The notes below the pieces were generated by a model. That model worked only from the letters and a program-made list of their open reading frames with translations. It was not told where the DNA came from and did not search any database. A stretch of 64,000 bases of DNA from Bacteroidota bacterium (GTDB lineage Bacteria; Bacteroidota; Bacteroidia; NS11-12g; UBA955), in contig JAIYAW010000008.1 of assembly GCA_027488835.1 (NCBI GenBank), forward strand, positions 124,001-188,000. The letters are read 5' to 3'. Made by a program: the position numbers and the translations under genes. Below, piece after piece: positions 49,861 to 59,757 of this stretch (its first letter is position 1; each line of letters starts with the position of its first letter).

Positions 49861-51432
49861 TTATTTTGATTTAAATTTTTCGTTGTGTTCAATGAATTCT
49901 GCAACTTTTTCTACATCGATTCTATTTGCAATGATTTTCTTGTTTGAATCTAAAATGAAGATTGTAGGACTCGCAATAACATAATATGAGTAAAGTGCAT
50001 CAGCATATTTTTGACTTTGTACTTCACCGCGAATTAAGTGAATAAATTCTTTCATTTCTGGATGCTCTTTTGCATATTCATGCCATTCTTTCTTTTTATC
50101 TCCAGAGGATAATGCAACTACTTTCCACCCTTTGCTTTTGTTTTCTTCATAAATCTTTGCCAACTTAGGCATTACTTCTTTGCAATGACCACAGGTTGGG
50201 TCCCAAAAAATCATAATGGTGTAAGGTGCCTTAATTGAATTGGTTCTTACCCATGCACTGTCTAAGTTTTTCAATTCTAATTCAGGTGCTATTTGCCCAA
50301 TTAATGTATGAGAACGCCTGAAAGCATTTTCGCACATTTTGGCAACAGTTACACTATCCACCCACCAAGCTTTACCTGCACAATAATTAGATAATGCCAT
50401 ATGCACAAATGCTTTGTCCAATCCCATTACATTGCTAGATTCAAATCTATTTGTTAAATACCAAATGATATATTTTTCATTTTCAATTGAATTTTTAGTT
50501 TTTGACAAAAGCCATTCACTCGCCACAATACAGGTATCTGCATCTGGAACAATCACTTTATCAAAGTAAAAGTCTAATTTCTGTTTCAATACGTTTACCG
50601 GCATTCTCACCAATCCATCTTCGTTGAAATCAACATGGTCCCAATAATGTAATTTGAAATAATTAAATGGATATGCACTGTCTTTGGTTCCATCTGCTTT
50701 GGTTGGCAAAACTGTGGGAAAATCAACCGCAATCAATGAGTATAGAAAACGGGATAATAAATTTTTAGGATGCGTTGCAATAAAAAGAGAATCTGAAGCT
50801 TCTTTTTCTCTTAAATATGCAGCTTTTTTAGGTTCTAGGCGTTTGATATTTGCAGGTGTTGAGTCTTTTTTTAATTCCTCATCAAGTGCAATTAACTTTT
50901 CAATTACCGACATTTTGGAAACCTGATATTGAACAAAATCGGAATTTTCTGTTGAACCTTCAACTTTCATTTTTTTGTAATATTCTCTTTCGTAAAAAGA
51001 AGTATCAAAAGTGATTGTGAAATCTTGATCATCATCAATCATGAATTCGAAATAATCTTTCTTTTCAGGTAATACAAACAAATACATACCGCGTTGTAAT
51101 TTGCTAGGGCTTGGTTTTTTTGTATTGTAGCCTCCGTTAAAAGTGGCAATTCCATTCGCTTGAATTTCTGCGGTATCTCTTAGGTATTTTCCTCCAATAT
51201 GGTGATCGGCAAGAAAAACCAATTGCCCTGGCTTTAATGCTTTACATTTAAATTTAATACTGTATGATCCGGGTTCTCGGCCATCCCAACTGGTTTTATT
51301 TTTTAGTTCGGGATACATTCCAACAGTATTTCTTTTTACTGGTGGTGTAATTCTTTGATAAGGAATTATTTGTGCATTCGTACAGAGTGCGGTAAGCACA
51401 AAAGCAAGGGTTAAAAAATATTTAGGCTTCAT
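49861..51432 (-). CDS. TlpA-like thioredoxin-fold protein with DUF4369/DUF5106-type N-terminus
   Basis: ATG 51432 gives 523 residues with a signal peptide (LAFVLTALCTNA, then Q); a longer start at 51477 only lengthens the N-terminus. The N-terminal ~200 residues look like the DUF4369 beta domain, the middle is helical (DUF5106-like), and the last ~140 form a thioredoxin domain with FWDPTCGHCKEVMPKL (active site CGHC) and the cis-proline segment ASPTIFIL. It should act as a periplasmic disulfide reductase/isomerase, perhaps in cytochrome or envelope protein maturation. It is divergent from the alkyltransferase-like gene. Confidence 0.85.
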   Translation of the reverse strand: MKPKYFLTLAFVLTALCTNAQIIPYQRITPPVKRNTVGMYPELKNKTSWDGREPGSYSIKFKCKALKPGQLVFLADHHIGGKYLRDTAEIQANGIATFNGGYNTKKPSPSKLQRGMYLFVLPEKKDYFEFMIDDDQDFTITFDTSFYEREYYKKMKVEGSTENSDFVQYQVSKMSVIEKLIALDEELKKDSTPANIKRLEPKKAAYLREKEASDSLFIATHPKNLLSRFLYSLIAVDFPTVLPTKADGTKDSAYPFNYFKLHYWDHVDFNEDGLVRMPVNVLKQKLDFYFDKVIVPDADTCIVASEWLLSKTKNSIENEKYIIWYLTNRFESSNVMGLDKAFVHMALSNYCAGKAWWVDSVTVAKMCENAFRRSHTLIGQIAPELELKNLDSAWVRTNSIKAPYTIMIFWDPTCGHCKEVMPKLAKIYEENKSKGWKVVALSSGDKKKEWHEYAKEHPEMKEFIHLIRGEVQSQKYADALYSYYVIASPTIFILDSNKKIIANRIDVEKVAEFIEHNEKFKSK

Positions 51433-51485
51433 TGTTTTTACTAAAATCTCCGTAAATTTAGACAAATTTTGTTCCAAAACATTGT

Positions 51486-51818
51486 ATGGATTCTGAAAAC
51501 TATAATTTTTATGATCGAATTTTCGATGTAGTGAGATTAATTCCCCATGGAAGGGTTACTTCCTATGGGGCAATTGCATCTTTTCTGGGTGCGAAAAGGA
51601 GTAGTCGCATGGTTGGGTGGGCCATGAACCTAAGCCATTCTGTTGAGCCTTTTGTTCCAGCTCATAGGGTGGTAAATAGGAATGGACTTCTCACAGGGAA
51701 AGCCCATTTCAAAGATATAAATGAAATGCAACAGCTGTTAGAGGCCGAAGGAATTGTTGTGATAGACGATCAAATTCAAAATTTCATGGACGTTTTTTGG
51801 GACCCGGCTTCTTTGTAA
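51486..51818 (+). CDS. Alkyltransferase-like (ATL) DNA-binding protein of the MGMT family
   Basis: A 110-residue protein matching the C-terminal DNA-binding domain of O6-alkylguanine-DNA alkyltransferase: VRLIPHGRVTSYGAIASFLG, a helix-turn-helix GWAMNLSHS, and FVPAHRVVNRNG. The catalytic cysteine of the PCHRV motif is replaced by alanine (A59), so it cannot transfer alkyl groups itself; ATL proteins instead bind O6-alkylguanine and hand it to nucleotide excision repair. Its 3' end overlaps the convergent pseudouridine synthase gene by 35 bases. Confidence 0.9.
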   Translation: MDSENYNFYDRIFDVVRLIPHGRVTSYGAIASFLGAKRSSRMVGWAMNLSHSVEPFVPAHRVVNRNGLLTGKAHFKDINEMQQLLEAEGIVVIDDQIQNFMDVFWDPASL

Positions 51819-52566
51819 TTGGTTTGTTTTCAAAAGGCTTCTTTGAAAATTCTTTCTTTTTTGCCGGCTTTTTGAAGTCGTCTTTTTTTAATAAATCAGC
51901 AAATAACTGCCACCATTGCTTTTTTGGATAAGGTGCTTTTATATTCAACGATGGATTGCTTTTTACGGCATGTGGTGTAACCAATTGATATGCATGTAAA
52001 GCAATGCTTCTGTCAGGAAGGGGTTCTCTTGCTCCATATTTCAAATCGCCCATTATGGGTGAACCCTGTTTAGCCAATTGTGCACGAATTTGGTGGAAAC
52101 GCCCTGTTTCTAATTGGATTTCGTATAAGAATTTATCTCCTCTGTTATTCAATAACTTATAATGTAGAACAGCGTGTTTGCTACCAGGACGCGGTGTGTT
52201 GTATGTAAGTGCTCTATGTGTAGTGCTGTCTTTCCCTAAATAATTTTCTAAAGTTCCTTCAGATTCGGGGAGTGCATATTGGGTGATACAATGATATATT
52301 TTTTTATTTTGCTTTAATCTGAAAACCTCATTCATTCTAATAAGTGCTTTTGATGTTTTTGCCAACATCATAGTTCCACTTACCGGGCGATCTATTCGAT
52401 GAATTAATCCAACAAAAGCAGCACCTGGCTTATTATATTTTTCTCGAATATATCTTTCGGCAATCTCCAATAAGTGTTCATCACCAGTTTCGTCGCCTTG
52501 AACTGGCAACCCTGCTGGTTTATTTACCACCAAAAGGTGATTGTCTTCCCATAATACTTCAAGCAT
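51784..52566 (-). CDS. RluA-family RNA pseudouridine synthase
   Basis: A 260-residue protein without S4 domain. Motif I reads LIHRIDRPVSGTMMLA, with the catalytic Asp; LLVVNKPAGLPV, TGRFHQIRAQLA and MGDLKYG complete the family pattern. It isomerises a uridine in rRNA or tRNA; the target cannot be named. The last ~35 residues are a lysine/proline-rich basic tail that may help RNA binding. A TAAATTTG box (52571-52578, minus strand) lies four bases before the start. Confidence 0.9.
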   Translation of the reverse strand: MLEVLWEDNHLLVVNKPAGLPVQGDETGDEHLLEIAERYIREKYNKPGAAFVGLIHRIDRPVSGTMMLAKTSKALIRMNEVFRLKQNKKIYHCITQYALPESEGTLENYLGKDSTTHRALTYNTPRPGSKHAVLHYKLLNNRGDKFLYEIQLETGRFHQIRAQLAKQGSPIMGDLKYGAREPLPDRSIALHAYQLVTPHAVKSNPSLNIKAPYPKKQWWQLFADLLKKDDFKKPAKKKEFSKKPFENKPITKKPGPKKRP

Positions 52567-52570
52567 TCAG

Positions 52571-52578
52571 CAAATTTA
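52571..52578 (-). promoter_or_regulatory. TAnnTTTG -7 box before the rluA-type gene
   Basis: CAAATTTA on the plus strand reads TAAATTTG on the minus strand and ends four bases before the minus-strand ATG at 52566. Confidence 0.45.
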
Positions 52579-52615
52579 CCAAATTGTTGGCTATTTAATA
52601 TTAAAGTTTTAGAAG

Positions 52616-52623
52616 TACTTTTG
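52616..52623 (+). promoter_or_regulatory. TAnnTTTG -7 box before the MATE gene
   Basis: TACTTTTG ends eight bases before ATG 52632; with the preceding minus-strand box it forms a compact divergent promoter region of 65 bp. Confidence 0.45.
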
Positions 52624-52631
52624 TAAGATAC

Positions 52632-54041
52632 ATGTCGTTTTTTTCTTTTAAGAGTTACAAGTTCGAATTAAAGGAGATAGCCTATTTGGCTTATCCAATG
52701 ATTTTAGGTCAGTTGGGAGTAGTTTTAATGGGAGTTGCAGACACTATTATGGTTGGTAAATTGGGAACAGATGCCTTGGCAAGTGTGAATCAGGCCAACA
52801 ATTTATTTTTCATGCTAAGTGGATTAACTTTCGGGGTTCTGTTTGCCGTAAGTACGCTAGTTAGTATTAAAGTTGGTGAAAATAAAGCGTCGCATGGTTT
52901 TGCAATTTATCGTGCAAGTTTAATCGTAAGCATATTGCTATTTGTATTTCAATTTGTTATTTTACAAATCCTTATTCATAATTTTCATTGGTTGGGTCAA
53001 TCTGGAAATATTAATATTCTCGCCCCGAAATTTTTAAATATAGTGAGTTGGTCTATTTTGCCAATTTTAATCACAATGAGTTCGAGGCAGTTTACTGATG
53101 GTTTGGGTCATACCAAAGTATTCATGATTTTGACAATTGCCGCTTTGATTCTTAATGTGTTTTTGAATTGGATTTTGATTTATGGAAATTGGGGAGCACC
53201 TGCATTGGGTGTTGAGGGATCTGCGTATGCTACATTAATTTCGAGAATATTGATGGCAATCGTTGGACTCTGGTATGTTCGTTATTCTAAATTAATGAAG
53301 CAATATTTGCCAGAAAAAATGCCAACTTGGACATCTGTTTTGCCAGAAATGATACCAATTTGGAAAATGGGAATTCCATTGGCCTTGCAAACTTTTGCAG
53401 AATGGGCTTGTTTTGCATTGTCGGGAGTTATGGTTGGATGGTACGGTGCATCACAGTTGGCAGCTCATGCTGTTGCATTGAATATTGCATCGGTTACTTA
53501 TATGATTGCTAGTGGTGTTGCTATGGCTGGATCCATCTTGGCAGGAAATAGTTACGGAGAAAAAAATGGTCTTAAACTCAAAAAAGTTGCACACGCTACA
53601 TTTTTACTTTTAACTCTTTTTGAAATATTTAATGCTTTGCTTTTTATGCTTTTCAATAAACAAATAGCAGCCCTTTACATGGTAGATGATTCTGTAATGC
53701 CATACATTTTGCCTTTATTATCTTTAGCTGCTTTCTTTCAACTTTCTGATGGAATACAAGCAGGAGCAATGGGTTTGTTGCGTGGAGTAAAGGATGTTGT
53801 TTGGGCTAGTATTATTTCAATCGTTTCTTATTGGGTAATTTCTTTGCCTTTGTCTTACTATTTTGGAGACTATCGGATTAATTACTTAAATGGTCACTTT
53901 ACCCGGGTTCATGTACCAAACTCAATATGGGAAAATGGACAGGTTTATGGGGTTTGGATAGGATTTACCGTTGGATTATTTGTTGCATCTATTTTTGGGG
54001 TTTATCGTTTTTATAGTAAATTAAATAAATTAAAATTTTAA
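52632..54041 (+). CDS. MATE family efflux transporter
   Basis: A 469-residue, 12-helix membrane protein in two homologous halves (AYPMILGQLGVVLMGVADTIMVGKLG in the first, GIPLALQTFAEWACFALSGVMVGWYG in the second), the internal repeat that defines MATE antiporters. It exports cationic drugs or metabolites with Na+ or H+; the substrate is unknown. It is followed one base later by a barrel-type gene, so the two are co-transcribed. Confidence 0.93.
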   Translation: MSFFSFKSYKFELKEIAYLAYPMILGQLGVVLMGVADTIMVGKLGTDALASVNQANNLFFMLSGLTFGVLFAVSTLVSIKVGENKASHGFAIYRASLIVSILLFVFQFVILQILIHNFHWLGQSGNINILAPKFLNIVSWSILPILITMSSRQFTDGLGHTKVFMILTIAALILNVFLNWILIYGNWGAPALGVEGSAYATLISRILMAIVGLWYVRYSKLMKQYLPEKMPTWTSVLPEMIPIWKMGIPLALQTFAEWACFALSGVMVGWYGASQLAAHAVALNIASVTYMIASGVAMAGSILAGNSYGEKNGLKLKKVAHATFLLLTLFEIFNALLFMLFNKQIAALYMVDDSVMPYILPLLSLAAFFQLSDGIQAGAMGLLRGVKDVVWASIISIVSYWVISLPLSYYFGDYRINYLNGHFTRVHVPNSIWENGQVYGVWIGFTVGLFVASIFGVYRFYSKLNKLKF

Positions 54042-54042
54042 T

Positions 54043-54885
54043 ATGAAATTAAGTAAGATACTTGTTTTTTGTGCCTTTTCGATTGTAAATATCTCTTTTG
54101 GCCAAGATCTGAAGTGGGATAGAACCTTTGAATTGTTTGTTTCTCCATCCATTTCTACTCGCATTTTAGGTGCAATTACTCCTGATATTGAGGGAGGATT
54201 TACTTTAAATCAGCTAACCGATTCATTTTCGAAAGCAGATGTCTCAAGTGATTTTGTCAATTTCGGTGCAAATTTCGTTTATCGAAAAACGGATAGAAAA
54301 GCATTTTCAATAGGGATTTCATATTTAAAAACGGGATTTACTAGGCAAAAGGAAGGGAATATGTTCAATTACTCTCCACATCCAGATCTCCAGGTTTATG
54401 CAAATCTTTCGGAAGGACCCACACAAATTTTGAATTATCAGTTTAATTATTCATATGTAACTCTCGATTTAAAATATTTAGGAAGGATAGATGGCGCTGG
54501 ATTAATGATTAAAAATACTAAACTGTGGTATTTTGTTGGTGCATCACCAGGTATTTTATTCAATAGTGATTTGAATATTATGACCCAAGGTTTTACATTG
54601 GCGGAAGGTAATAATATTTCAACGTATGATTATACTGTAGTTCAAAATGCAAATGGAAAATATTCAAATGACAAAGGGCGTTTTGATATCAAAAGGGTTT
54701 ATCCCTCAAAAATAAATGTATTTGTAAATACGGGTCTGCGGTTTGATTATACATTTGGTGAAACAATGCATTTGTTGTTGCAACCCAAAGTAAATATCCC
54801 ATTGTTGCCATCTGCTGGTGGTGTACAAATTGCTTGGTGTCCTCAAGCATCGATAGACATTGGAATAATTTGGCCTTTGCACTAA
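54043..54885 (+). CDS. Outer-membrane beta-barrel-like secreted protein, unknown function
   Basis: A 280-residue protein with a signal peptide (VFCAFSIVNISFG, then Q) and beta-rich body (FVNFGANFVYRKTDRKAFSIGISY, YVTLDLKYLGRIDG, FVNTGLRFDYTFGE), ending in an aromatic-proximal strand (IDIGIIWPLH). No family recognised. It starts one base after the MATE stop, so the pump and this protein probably form an operon. Confidence 0.7.
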   Translation: MKLSKILVFCAFSIVNISFGQDLKWDRTFELFVSPSISTRILGAITPDIEGGFTLNQLTDSFSKADVSSDFVNFGANFVYRKTDRKAFSIGISYLKTGFTRQKEGNMFNYSPHPDLQVYANLSEGPTQILNYQFNYSYVTLDLKYLGRIDGAGLMIKNTKLWYFVGASPGILFNSDLNIMTQGFTLAEGNNISTYDYTVVQNANGKYSNDKGRFDIKRVYPSKINVFVNTGLRFDYTFGETMHLLLQPKVNIPLLPSAGGVQIAWCPQASIDIGIIWPLH

Positions 54886-54888
54886 ATA

Positions 54889-54922
54889 AAAAACCCTTGA
54901 AGATTTCTTCAAGGGTTTTTTA
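54889..54922. terminator. Bidirectional terminator between the MATE operon and sdhB
   Basis: AAAAACCCTTGAAG and CTTCAAGGGTTTTT pair around an ATTT loop, with A- and T-runs, between convergent genes ending at 54885 and 54940. Confidence 0.93.
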
Positions 54923-54939
54923 TCAATAAGTTAAATGGA

Positions 54940-55695
54940 TTAAATTCCGTTTAATTTGGCTTTTGTGTATTCTCTGTTAAGTGTTGAGATAACAGACAAT
55001 GGAATTCCCTTAGGACATTCAGCAGAACAAGCACCGGTGTTGGTACAAGCACCGAATCCCTCAGCATCCATTTGATTTACCATTGCAACAACGCGACTTT
55101 GACGTTCAGATTGGCCTTGTGGCAACAAACTTAGTTGAGTTACCTTGGCACCTACGAAAAGCATGGCAGAAGCGTTTATACAAGCACTTACACATGCTCC
55201 ACATCCTATACATGTAGCTGCTTCAAAAGCTTCATCGGCAATATCTTTTGGAATAAGAATGTTGTTTGCATCAACGGCGTTACCTGTATTCACAGAAACG
55301 AAACCACCTGAAGCAATAATTCTATCAAAAGAAGAACGATTTACACTTAAATCTTTGATTACAGGAAAAGCATTGGCTCTCCATGGTTCAACAACAATGG
55401 TGTCACCATCATTGAAACTTCTCATGTGTAATTGGCAAGTAGTAATGGCTTGTTTAGGTCCGTGAGGATTGCCATTGATTACCATGCTGCACATACCACA
55501 AATACCTTCACGGCAATCGTGATCAAAAGCAACTGGTTCTTTGCCATCATGAATTAATTGTTCGTTTAGAACGTCGAACATTTCCAAGAAACTCATGTCA
55601 GGATTCGTTTCAACGCTATAATTTTCAAAATTCCCTTGAGCTTGGGTGTTTTTTTGACGCCAAACTTGAAGGTTTACTTTCATTGAATGTTTCAT
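54940..55695 (-). CDS. sdhB: Succinate dehydrogenase/fumarate reductase iron-sulfur subunit
   Basis: A 251-residue protein with ligands for three clusters: [2Fe-2S] in [12 protein letters not shown], [4Fe-4S] in [11 protein letters not shown], and the [3Fe-4S] in [14 protein letters not shown]. It passes electrons from SdhA to the membrane quinone site. It is last in sdhCAB, ten bases after sdhA. ATG 55683 is an alternative start four codons in. Confidence 0.96.
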   Translation of the reverse strand: MKHSMKVNLQVWRQKNTQAQGNFENYSVETNPDMSFLEMFDVLNEQLIHDGKEPVAFDHDCREGICGMCSMVINGNPHGPKQAITTCQLHMRSFNDGDTIVVEPWRANAFPVIKDLSVNRSSFDRIIASGGFVSVNTGNAVDANNILIPKDIADEAFEAATCIGCGACVSACINASAMLFVGAKVTQLSLLPQGQSERQSRVVAMVNQMDAEGFGACTNTGACSAECPKGIPLSVISTLNREYTKAKLNGI

Positions 55696-55705
55696 GTTTC
55701 TCTAA

Positions 55706-57685
55706 TTATTTATAGCTACGTTGTTGAATTTTAATATTTTCATAAACAAGTTCTTCTTTGTGAAGTTCCCATTTGTTATTTTCAGTATGTTCCCAAGCGA
55801 ATACATTTTTGTAATTCTCATCATCACGCAATGCCTCACCTTCTTCGGTTTGGAATTCTTCACGGAAGTGTCCTCCACAACTTTCATTTCTGTTTAATGC
55901 ATCGATACACATCAACTCACCCAATTCTAAGAAGTCAGCAACCCTTCCTGCTTTATCTAATTCTGGATTGAATTCTTTATCTGTACCTGGTACTCTTACA
56001 TTTTTGTAGAAATCTTCGCGCAGGGCTCTGATCTCGGCAATGGCTTCATTTAATCCTTTTTCATTTCTCGCCATACCACATTTGTTCCACATGATTAATC
56101 CCAATTCTCTATGGTAACTTTCAACAGAACGTGTACCGTTGATATTTAAGAAGTTTTGGATTCTTTCGTTGGCGCGTTTTTCAGCAGCTTCGAATGCTTC
56201 ATGAGTTGTAGGAATTGCTTTTGTGTGAATTTCTCCACTCAAATAACTTCCGATAGTTAAAGGAATTACAAAGTAACCATCGGCCAAACCTTGCATTAAA
56301 GCAGATGCTCCCAAACGGTTAGCACCATGGTCTGAGAAATTCGCTTCACCTAAAGCATATAATCCAGGTACGGTTGTCATTAAGTTGTAATCTACCCACA
56401 ATCCACCCATTGTGTAGTGAACTGCTGGATAAATACGCATTGGAACTTCGTATGGATCTTCGTCAGTAATTTGCTTATACATGTCAAACAAATTGCCATA
56501 TTTCTCTTTTACTACTTCTTGACCAAGACGCAATAAAGTTGCATCATCAGGATTTTCTATATTATGCTTACTTGCTTCGGTACGGCCATATTTTTGCATC
56601 ATGTTGTATTTGAAATCCAAATAAACAGCCATTTTGCTAGGACCAACGCCATAACCACCATCACAACGCTCTTTTGCAGCGCGGCTTGCAATATCTCTAG
56701 GTACTAAATTACCAAAAGCGGGGTATCTTCTTTCTAAGTAATAATCGCGTTCATCCTCAGGAATATCGTTTGGATGACGGTCGTCATTTTGTTTTTTAGG
56801 GACCCAAATACGTCCATCATTTCTCAAAGACTCACTCATGAGGGTAAGTTTAGATTGGTAATGACCTGAAACAGGAATACATGTTGGGTGAATTTGTGTA
56901 AAGCAAGGATTACCAAAGTAAGCGCCTGCTTTGTGAGCTTTCCAAGCAGCTGTAACGTTACTTCCCATTGCATTTGTACTTAAATAGAATACGTTTCCAT
57001 ATCCTCCTGTACACAATAGAACAGCATGACTGAAGAAACGCTCTAATTTACCTGTAACAAGGTTACGCGCAATAATTCCGCGGGCTTTACCTTCGATAGT
57101 TACAACTTCCACCATTTCATGGCGGTTATACATTTTAACATTTCCCAAACCAACTTGACGTTCTAGCGCAGAATAAGCACCCAATAAAAGTTGTTGGCCT
57201 GTTTGACCTGCAGCGTAAAATGTGCGTTGAACTTGAGTACCACCAAATGAGCGGTTACTTAAAGTTCCACCATATTCACGAGCAAAAGGAACACCTTGCG
57301 CAACGCATTGGTCAATAATTGATGTTGATACTTCTGCCAAACGGTGAACGTTGCCTTCGCGCGCTCTATAATCGCCACCTTTGATAGTGTCGTAAAACAA
57401 ACGAAAAACGCTATCACCATCATTTTGATAATTTTTTGCAGCGTTGATACCTCCCTGAGCCGCAATTGAGTGTGCTCTACGCGGAGAATCTTGGAAGCAA
57501 AAAGCAGAAACTTTATAACCCATTTCTGCAAGTGAAGCTGCCGCGCTTGCACCAGCCAAACCTGTTCCAACAACAATGATTTCTAAATGTCTTTTATTTG
57601 CAGGGTTTACCAAAGGAACCGTGCTTTTGAATTTGGTCCATTTTTCAGATATTGGACCTTCTGGAATTTTTGATTCTAATTTCAT
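55706..57685 (-). CDS. sdhA: Succinate dehydrogenase/fumarate reductase flavoprotein subunit
   Basis: A 659-residue flavoprotein. The dinucleotide fold is [20 protein letters not shown]; the FAD-linking histidine lies in [16 protein letters not shown]; the active-site region [25 protein letters not shown] is intact. It oxidises succinate to fumarate in the TCA cycle. Flavoprotein of this length and order C-A-B is the Bacteroidota type with a single cytochrome b subunit. The gap to sdhC is four bases. Confidence 0.97.
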   Translation of the reverse strand: MKLESKIPEGPISEKWTKFKSTVPLVNPANKRHLEIIVVGTGLAGASAAASLAEMGYKVSAFCFQDSPRRAHSIAAQGGINAAKNYQNDGDSVFRLFYDTIKGGDYRAREGNVHRLAEVSTSIIDQCVAQGVPFAREYGGTLSNRSFGGTQVQRTFYAAGQTGQQLLLGAYSALERQVGLGNVKMYNRHEMVEVVTIEGKARGIIARNLVTGKLERFFSHAVLLCTGGYGNVFYLSTNAMGSNVTAAWKAHKAGAYFGNPCFTQIHPTCIPVSGHYQSKLTLMSESLRNDGRIWVPKKQNDDRHPNDIPEDERDYYLERRYPAFGNLVPRDIASRAAKERCDGGYGVGPSKMAVYLDFKYNMMQKYGRTEASKHNIENPDDATLLRLGQEVVKEKYGNLFDMYKQITDEDPYEVPMRIYPAVHYTMGGLWVDYNLMTTVPGLYALGEANFSDHGANRLGASALMQGLADGYFVIPLTIGSYLSGEIHTKAIPTTHEAFEAAEKRANERIQNFLNINGTRSVESYHRELGLIMWNKCGMARNEKGLNEAIAEIRALREDFYKNVRVPGTDKEFNPELDKAGRVADFLELGELMCIDALNRNESCGGHFREEFQTEEGEALRDDENYKNVFAWEHTENNKWELHKEELVYENIKIQQRSYK

Positions 57686-57689
57686 AAAA

Positions 57690-58364
57690 TTATTTAATCA
57701 AGCCTAAATGTATAACAACCGGTATTGATGCAAATACCAATGGAACAATGATAGAAAATGCTGCGCCCAATGTTTTAATCATTGGAGTTAAAATTGGGTG
57801 ATTCAATCCAAAAGTTTGAAATGCACTTTGAAAACCATGTAGTAAGTGATAAGCCAAACTAATACATCCCAAAACGTACAAAGTTACTGGAACAGGGTTA
57901 GTAAAAACTTCTAACATGAAATGATATAAAGTTTTTGATTCGGTTAACCCACCTTGAGCATCAAAGCGGCTAACAATCCAGAAGTCTTTAAGATGCATAA
58001 CCAAAAACAATAACAATATAGTTCCGAGTAAGCCCATGCTTCTTGAATACCAAGTACTGTTTGTTCTTTTTGGAGATGACCCGTATTTGTTGTTTCTCTT
58101 TTTCATGTTGTTTAACGTTAAAGATAAACCTTGTACAATATGAATCAACAAACCGCCAATTAATCCAACCTCGGCAAGACGAATAAATAAATTATGAGCC
58201 ATGAATTCAGCGGCAGCATTAAAAGTTGCCCCTCCATCCATAAAAAAAACACAAGCATTAATTGCGCAGTGAACCACCAAAAAGGCGATGAGTGAAACTC
58301 CCGTCACTGCCATAACTAGTTTTCTACCAATGCTAGAAGAAAACAAGAACGACAAAACTCCCAT
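57690..58364 (-). CDS. sdhC: Succinate dehydrogenase cytochrome b subunit
   Basis: A 224-residue membrane protein with five hydrophobic helices and histidines for two b haems ([42 protein letters not shown]), typical of the B-type SdhC of Bacteroidota. It anchors SdhAB and reduces menaquinone. First gene of the operon. Confidence 0.94.
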   Translation of the reverse strand: MGVLSFLFSSSIGRKLVMAVTGVSLIAFLVVHCAINACVFFMDGGATFNAAAEFMAHNLFIRLAEVGLIGGLLIHIVQGLSLTLNNMKKRNNKYGSSPKRTNSTWYSRSMGLLGTILLLFLVMHLKDFWIVSRFDAQGGLTESKTLYHFMLEVFTNPVPVTLYVLGCISLAYHLLHGFQSAFQTFGLNHPILTPMIKTLGAAFSIIVPLVFASIPVVIHLGLIK

Positions 58365-58397
58365 AAATAATTTTTATATATTTAAATTGATTGACTG

Positions 58398-58405
58398 CAA
58401 ATTTA
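58398..58405 (-). promoter_or_regulatory. TAnnTTTG -7 box of the sdhCAB operon
   Basis: CAAATTTA on the plus strand is TAAATTTG on the minus strand, 33 bases before the sdhC start. It predicts transcription start near 58391. No clear -33 TTG. Confidence 0.45.
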
Positions 58406-58505
58406 GCAAATGAGAGTGAAATACCTTTGATAAATTTAAGAAGTTTGTTATTTATAATAATTTCAAAGAAAAAATTCAACAAGATAAGAACGCGTAGAGA
58501 TCTTT

Positions 58506-59096
58506 TTATTTGGTTTTCAAATCTTTAAATTTTTGAAAGTATTTACCCAAAACATCAAATTCTAGATTGACTGAATCACCTTCTTTTAACTTAGAGAAAT
58601 TGGTGTTTTCCCAAGTGTATGGTATAATAGCAACAGAAAATGCGATAGGAAAACTATCTACAACAGTTAAACTAACTCCATTTACTGTTATGCTTCCTTT
58701 ATTTACGGTTAGACCGGCGTCTTCTGGATGAGAAATGAAAATCATAAAAGAACCATCTAAATCATGAATTTCATCCACAATTCCAATACAATCTACATGC
58801 CCTTGAACATAATGTCCGTCGAATCTTGCATCTGCTTTCATACAACGTTCAATGTTGATTGTGTCACCAATTTTCCATAACCCGGCATTGGTTCTGCTCA
58901 AAGTTTCTTTAATTGCCGTTACAGAATATTGTAACCCATTCACTTCAGTAACAGTTAAACAGATTCCATTGTGTGATATACTTTGATCTACCTTGAATTC
59001 GTTACAAATATTTGATTGTAAGTGGAATACAATGTTTGTTCCATTTGGCTTTATATCCATAATGGTGGCAAATGATTCAACGATTCCAGTAAACAT
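58506..59096 (-). CDS. ribE: Riboflavin synthase, alpha chain
   Basis: A 196-residue protein made of two lumazine-binding repeats: MFTGIVES at the N-terminus, NGICLTV and GHVDCIG in and around the first repeat, NGVSLTV in the second. It converts two molecules of 6,7-dimethyl-8-ribityllumazine to riboflavin. Single gene, divergent from grpE. Flavin supply is relevant to the sdhA and photolyase enzymes in the window, but no regulatory link is visible and no FMN riboswitch precedes it. Confidence 0.95.
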   Translation of the reverse strand: MFTGIVESFATIMDIKPNGTNIVFHLQSNICNEFKVDQSISHNGICLTVTEVNGLQYSVTAIKETLSRTNAGLWKIGDTINIERCMKADARFDGHYVQGHVDCIGIVDEIHDLDGSFMIFISHPEDAGLTVNKGSITVNGVSLTVVDSFPIAFSVAIIPYTWENTNFSKLKEGDSVNLEFDVLGKYFQKFKDLKTK

Positions 59097-59121
59097 GATG
59101 CGAAATTAACAAATAATGTGA

Positions 59122-59129
59122 TATTTTTG
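59122..59129 (+). promoter_or_regulatory. TAnnTTTG -7 box before grpE
   Basis: TATTTTTG would place transcription start near 59135, upstream of both candidate grpE starts (59143 and 59191). Confidence 0.4.
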
Positions 59130-59190
59130 TTTTAATGACAGAATGGCACGAAAAAAGTGTGGCAAAATCTTTGCTAAATCTGTTATGATT

Positions 59191-59745
59191 ATGACTAAGA
59201 AGCAAGATCAAGAAAATAAATCTAAAGAAGAATCAATTGAAAACATTGATGTTCAAGCTGGAAATTCTTCAGAAACTCAATCTGTTGAAAATGATATTGA
59301 TGAGAGTGGAATCGACCAACTTCAAGCTGAAAAAGATAAGTACCTAAGATTGTATAGCGAGTTTGAAAATTTTAGACGTCGCACAACCAAAGAACGTTTA
59401 GATTGGATGCAAACGGCAAGCAAAGACGTGATTTTAAGCGTTTTGCCAGTAATTGATGACATGGAGCGCGCCCTAAAATCTATGGAAACCGCCAATGATA
59501 TTTCTAAATCTGCAATTGAAGGAATGGAATTGATTTACAAGAAATTATATTCAATTATGGAGAAAATTGGTTTGAAACCTATGAACGCACAAGGACAACC
59601 ATTTGATCCTGAATTACATGAAGCAATAACCCAATTTCCTGCACCAAGTCCGGATTTGATTGGAAAAGTAGTCGACGAGGTTGAAAAAGGTTATTTGTTA
59701 AACGATAAAGTAATTAGATTTGCTAAAGTAGTAGTCGGTAATTAA
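59191..59745 (+). CDS. grpE: Nucleotide exchange factor GrpE
   Basis: ATG 59191 gives 184 residues with the acidic, disordered N-terminus usual for GrpE; ATG 59143 would add 16 untypical residues. The coiled coil (AEKDKYLRLYSEFENFRRRT) leads into the beta-domain with GLKPMNAQGQPFDPELHEAI, GKVVDEVEKGYLLNDKVIRFAKVVV. It releases ADP from DnaK. It is followed after 12 bases by dnaJ, so the two co-chaperones form an operon without dnaK. Confidence 0.95.
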   Translation: MTKKQDQENKSKEESIENIDVQAGNSSETQSVENDIDESGIDQLQAEKDKYLRLYSEFENFRRRTTKERLDWMQTASKDVILSVLPVIDDMERALKSMETANDISKSAIEGMELIYKKLYSIMEKIGLKPMNAQGQPFDPELHEAITQFPAPSPDLIGKVVDEVEKGYLLNDKVIRFAKVVVGN

Positions 59746-59757
59746 TTAAAAACAAAA

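Noticed and set aside
59160-59175. Sigma-54-like element TGGCAA-N5-TTGCT before grpE
   Set aside because: The spacing fits, but the predicted start would leave only a few bases before ATG 59191 and a normal TAnnTTTG box lies upstream; no other sigma-54 feature is present.
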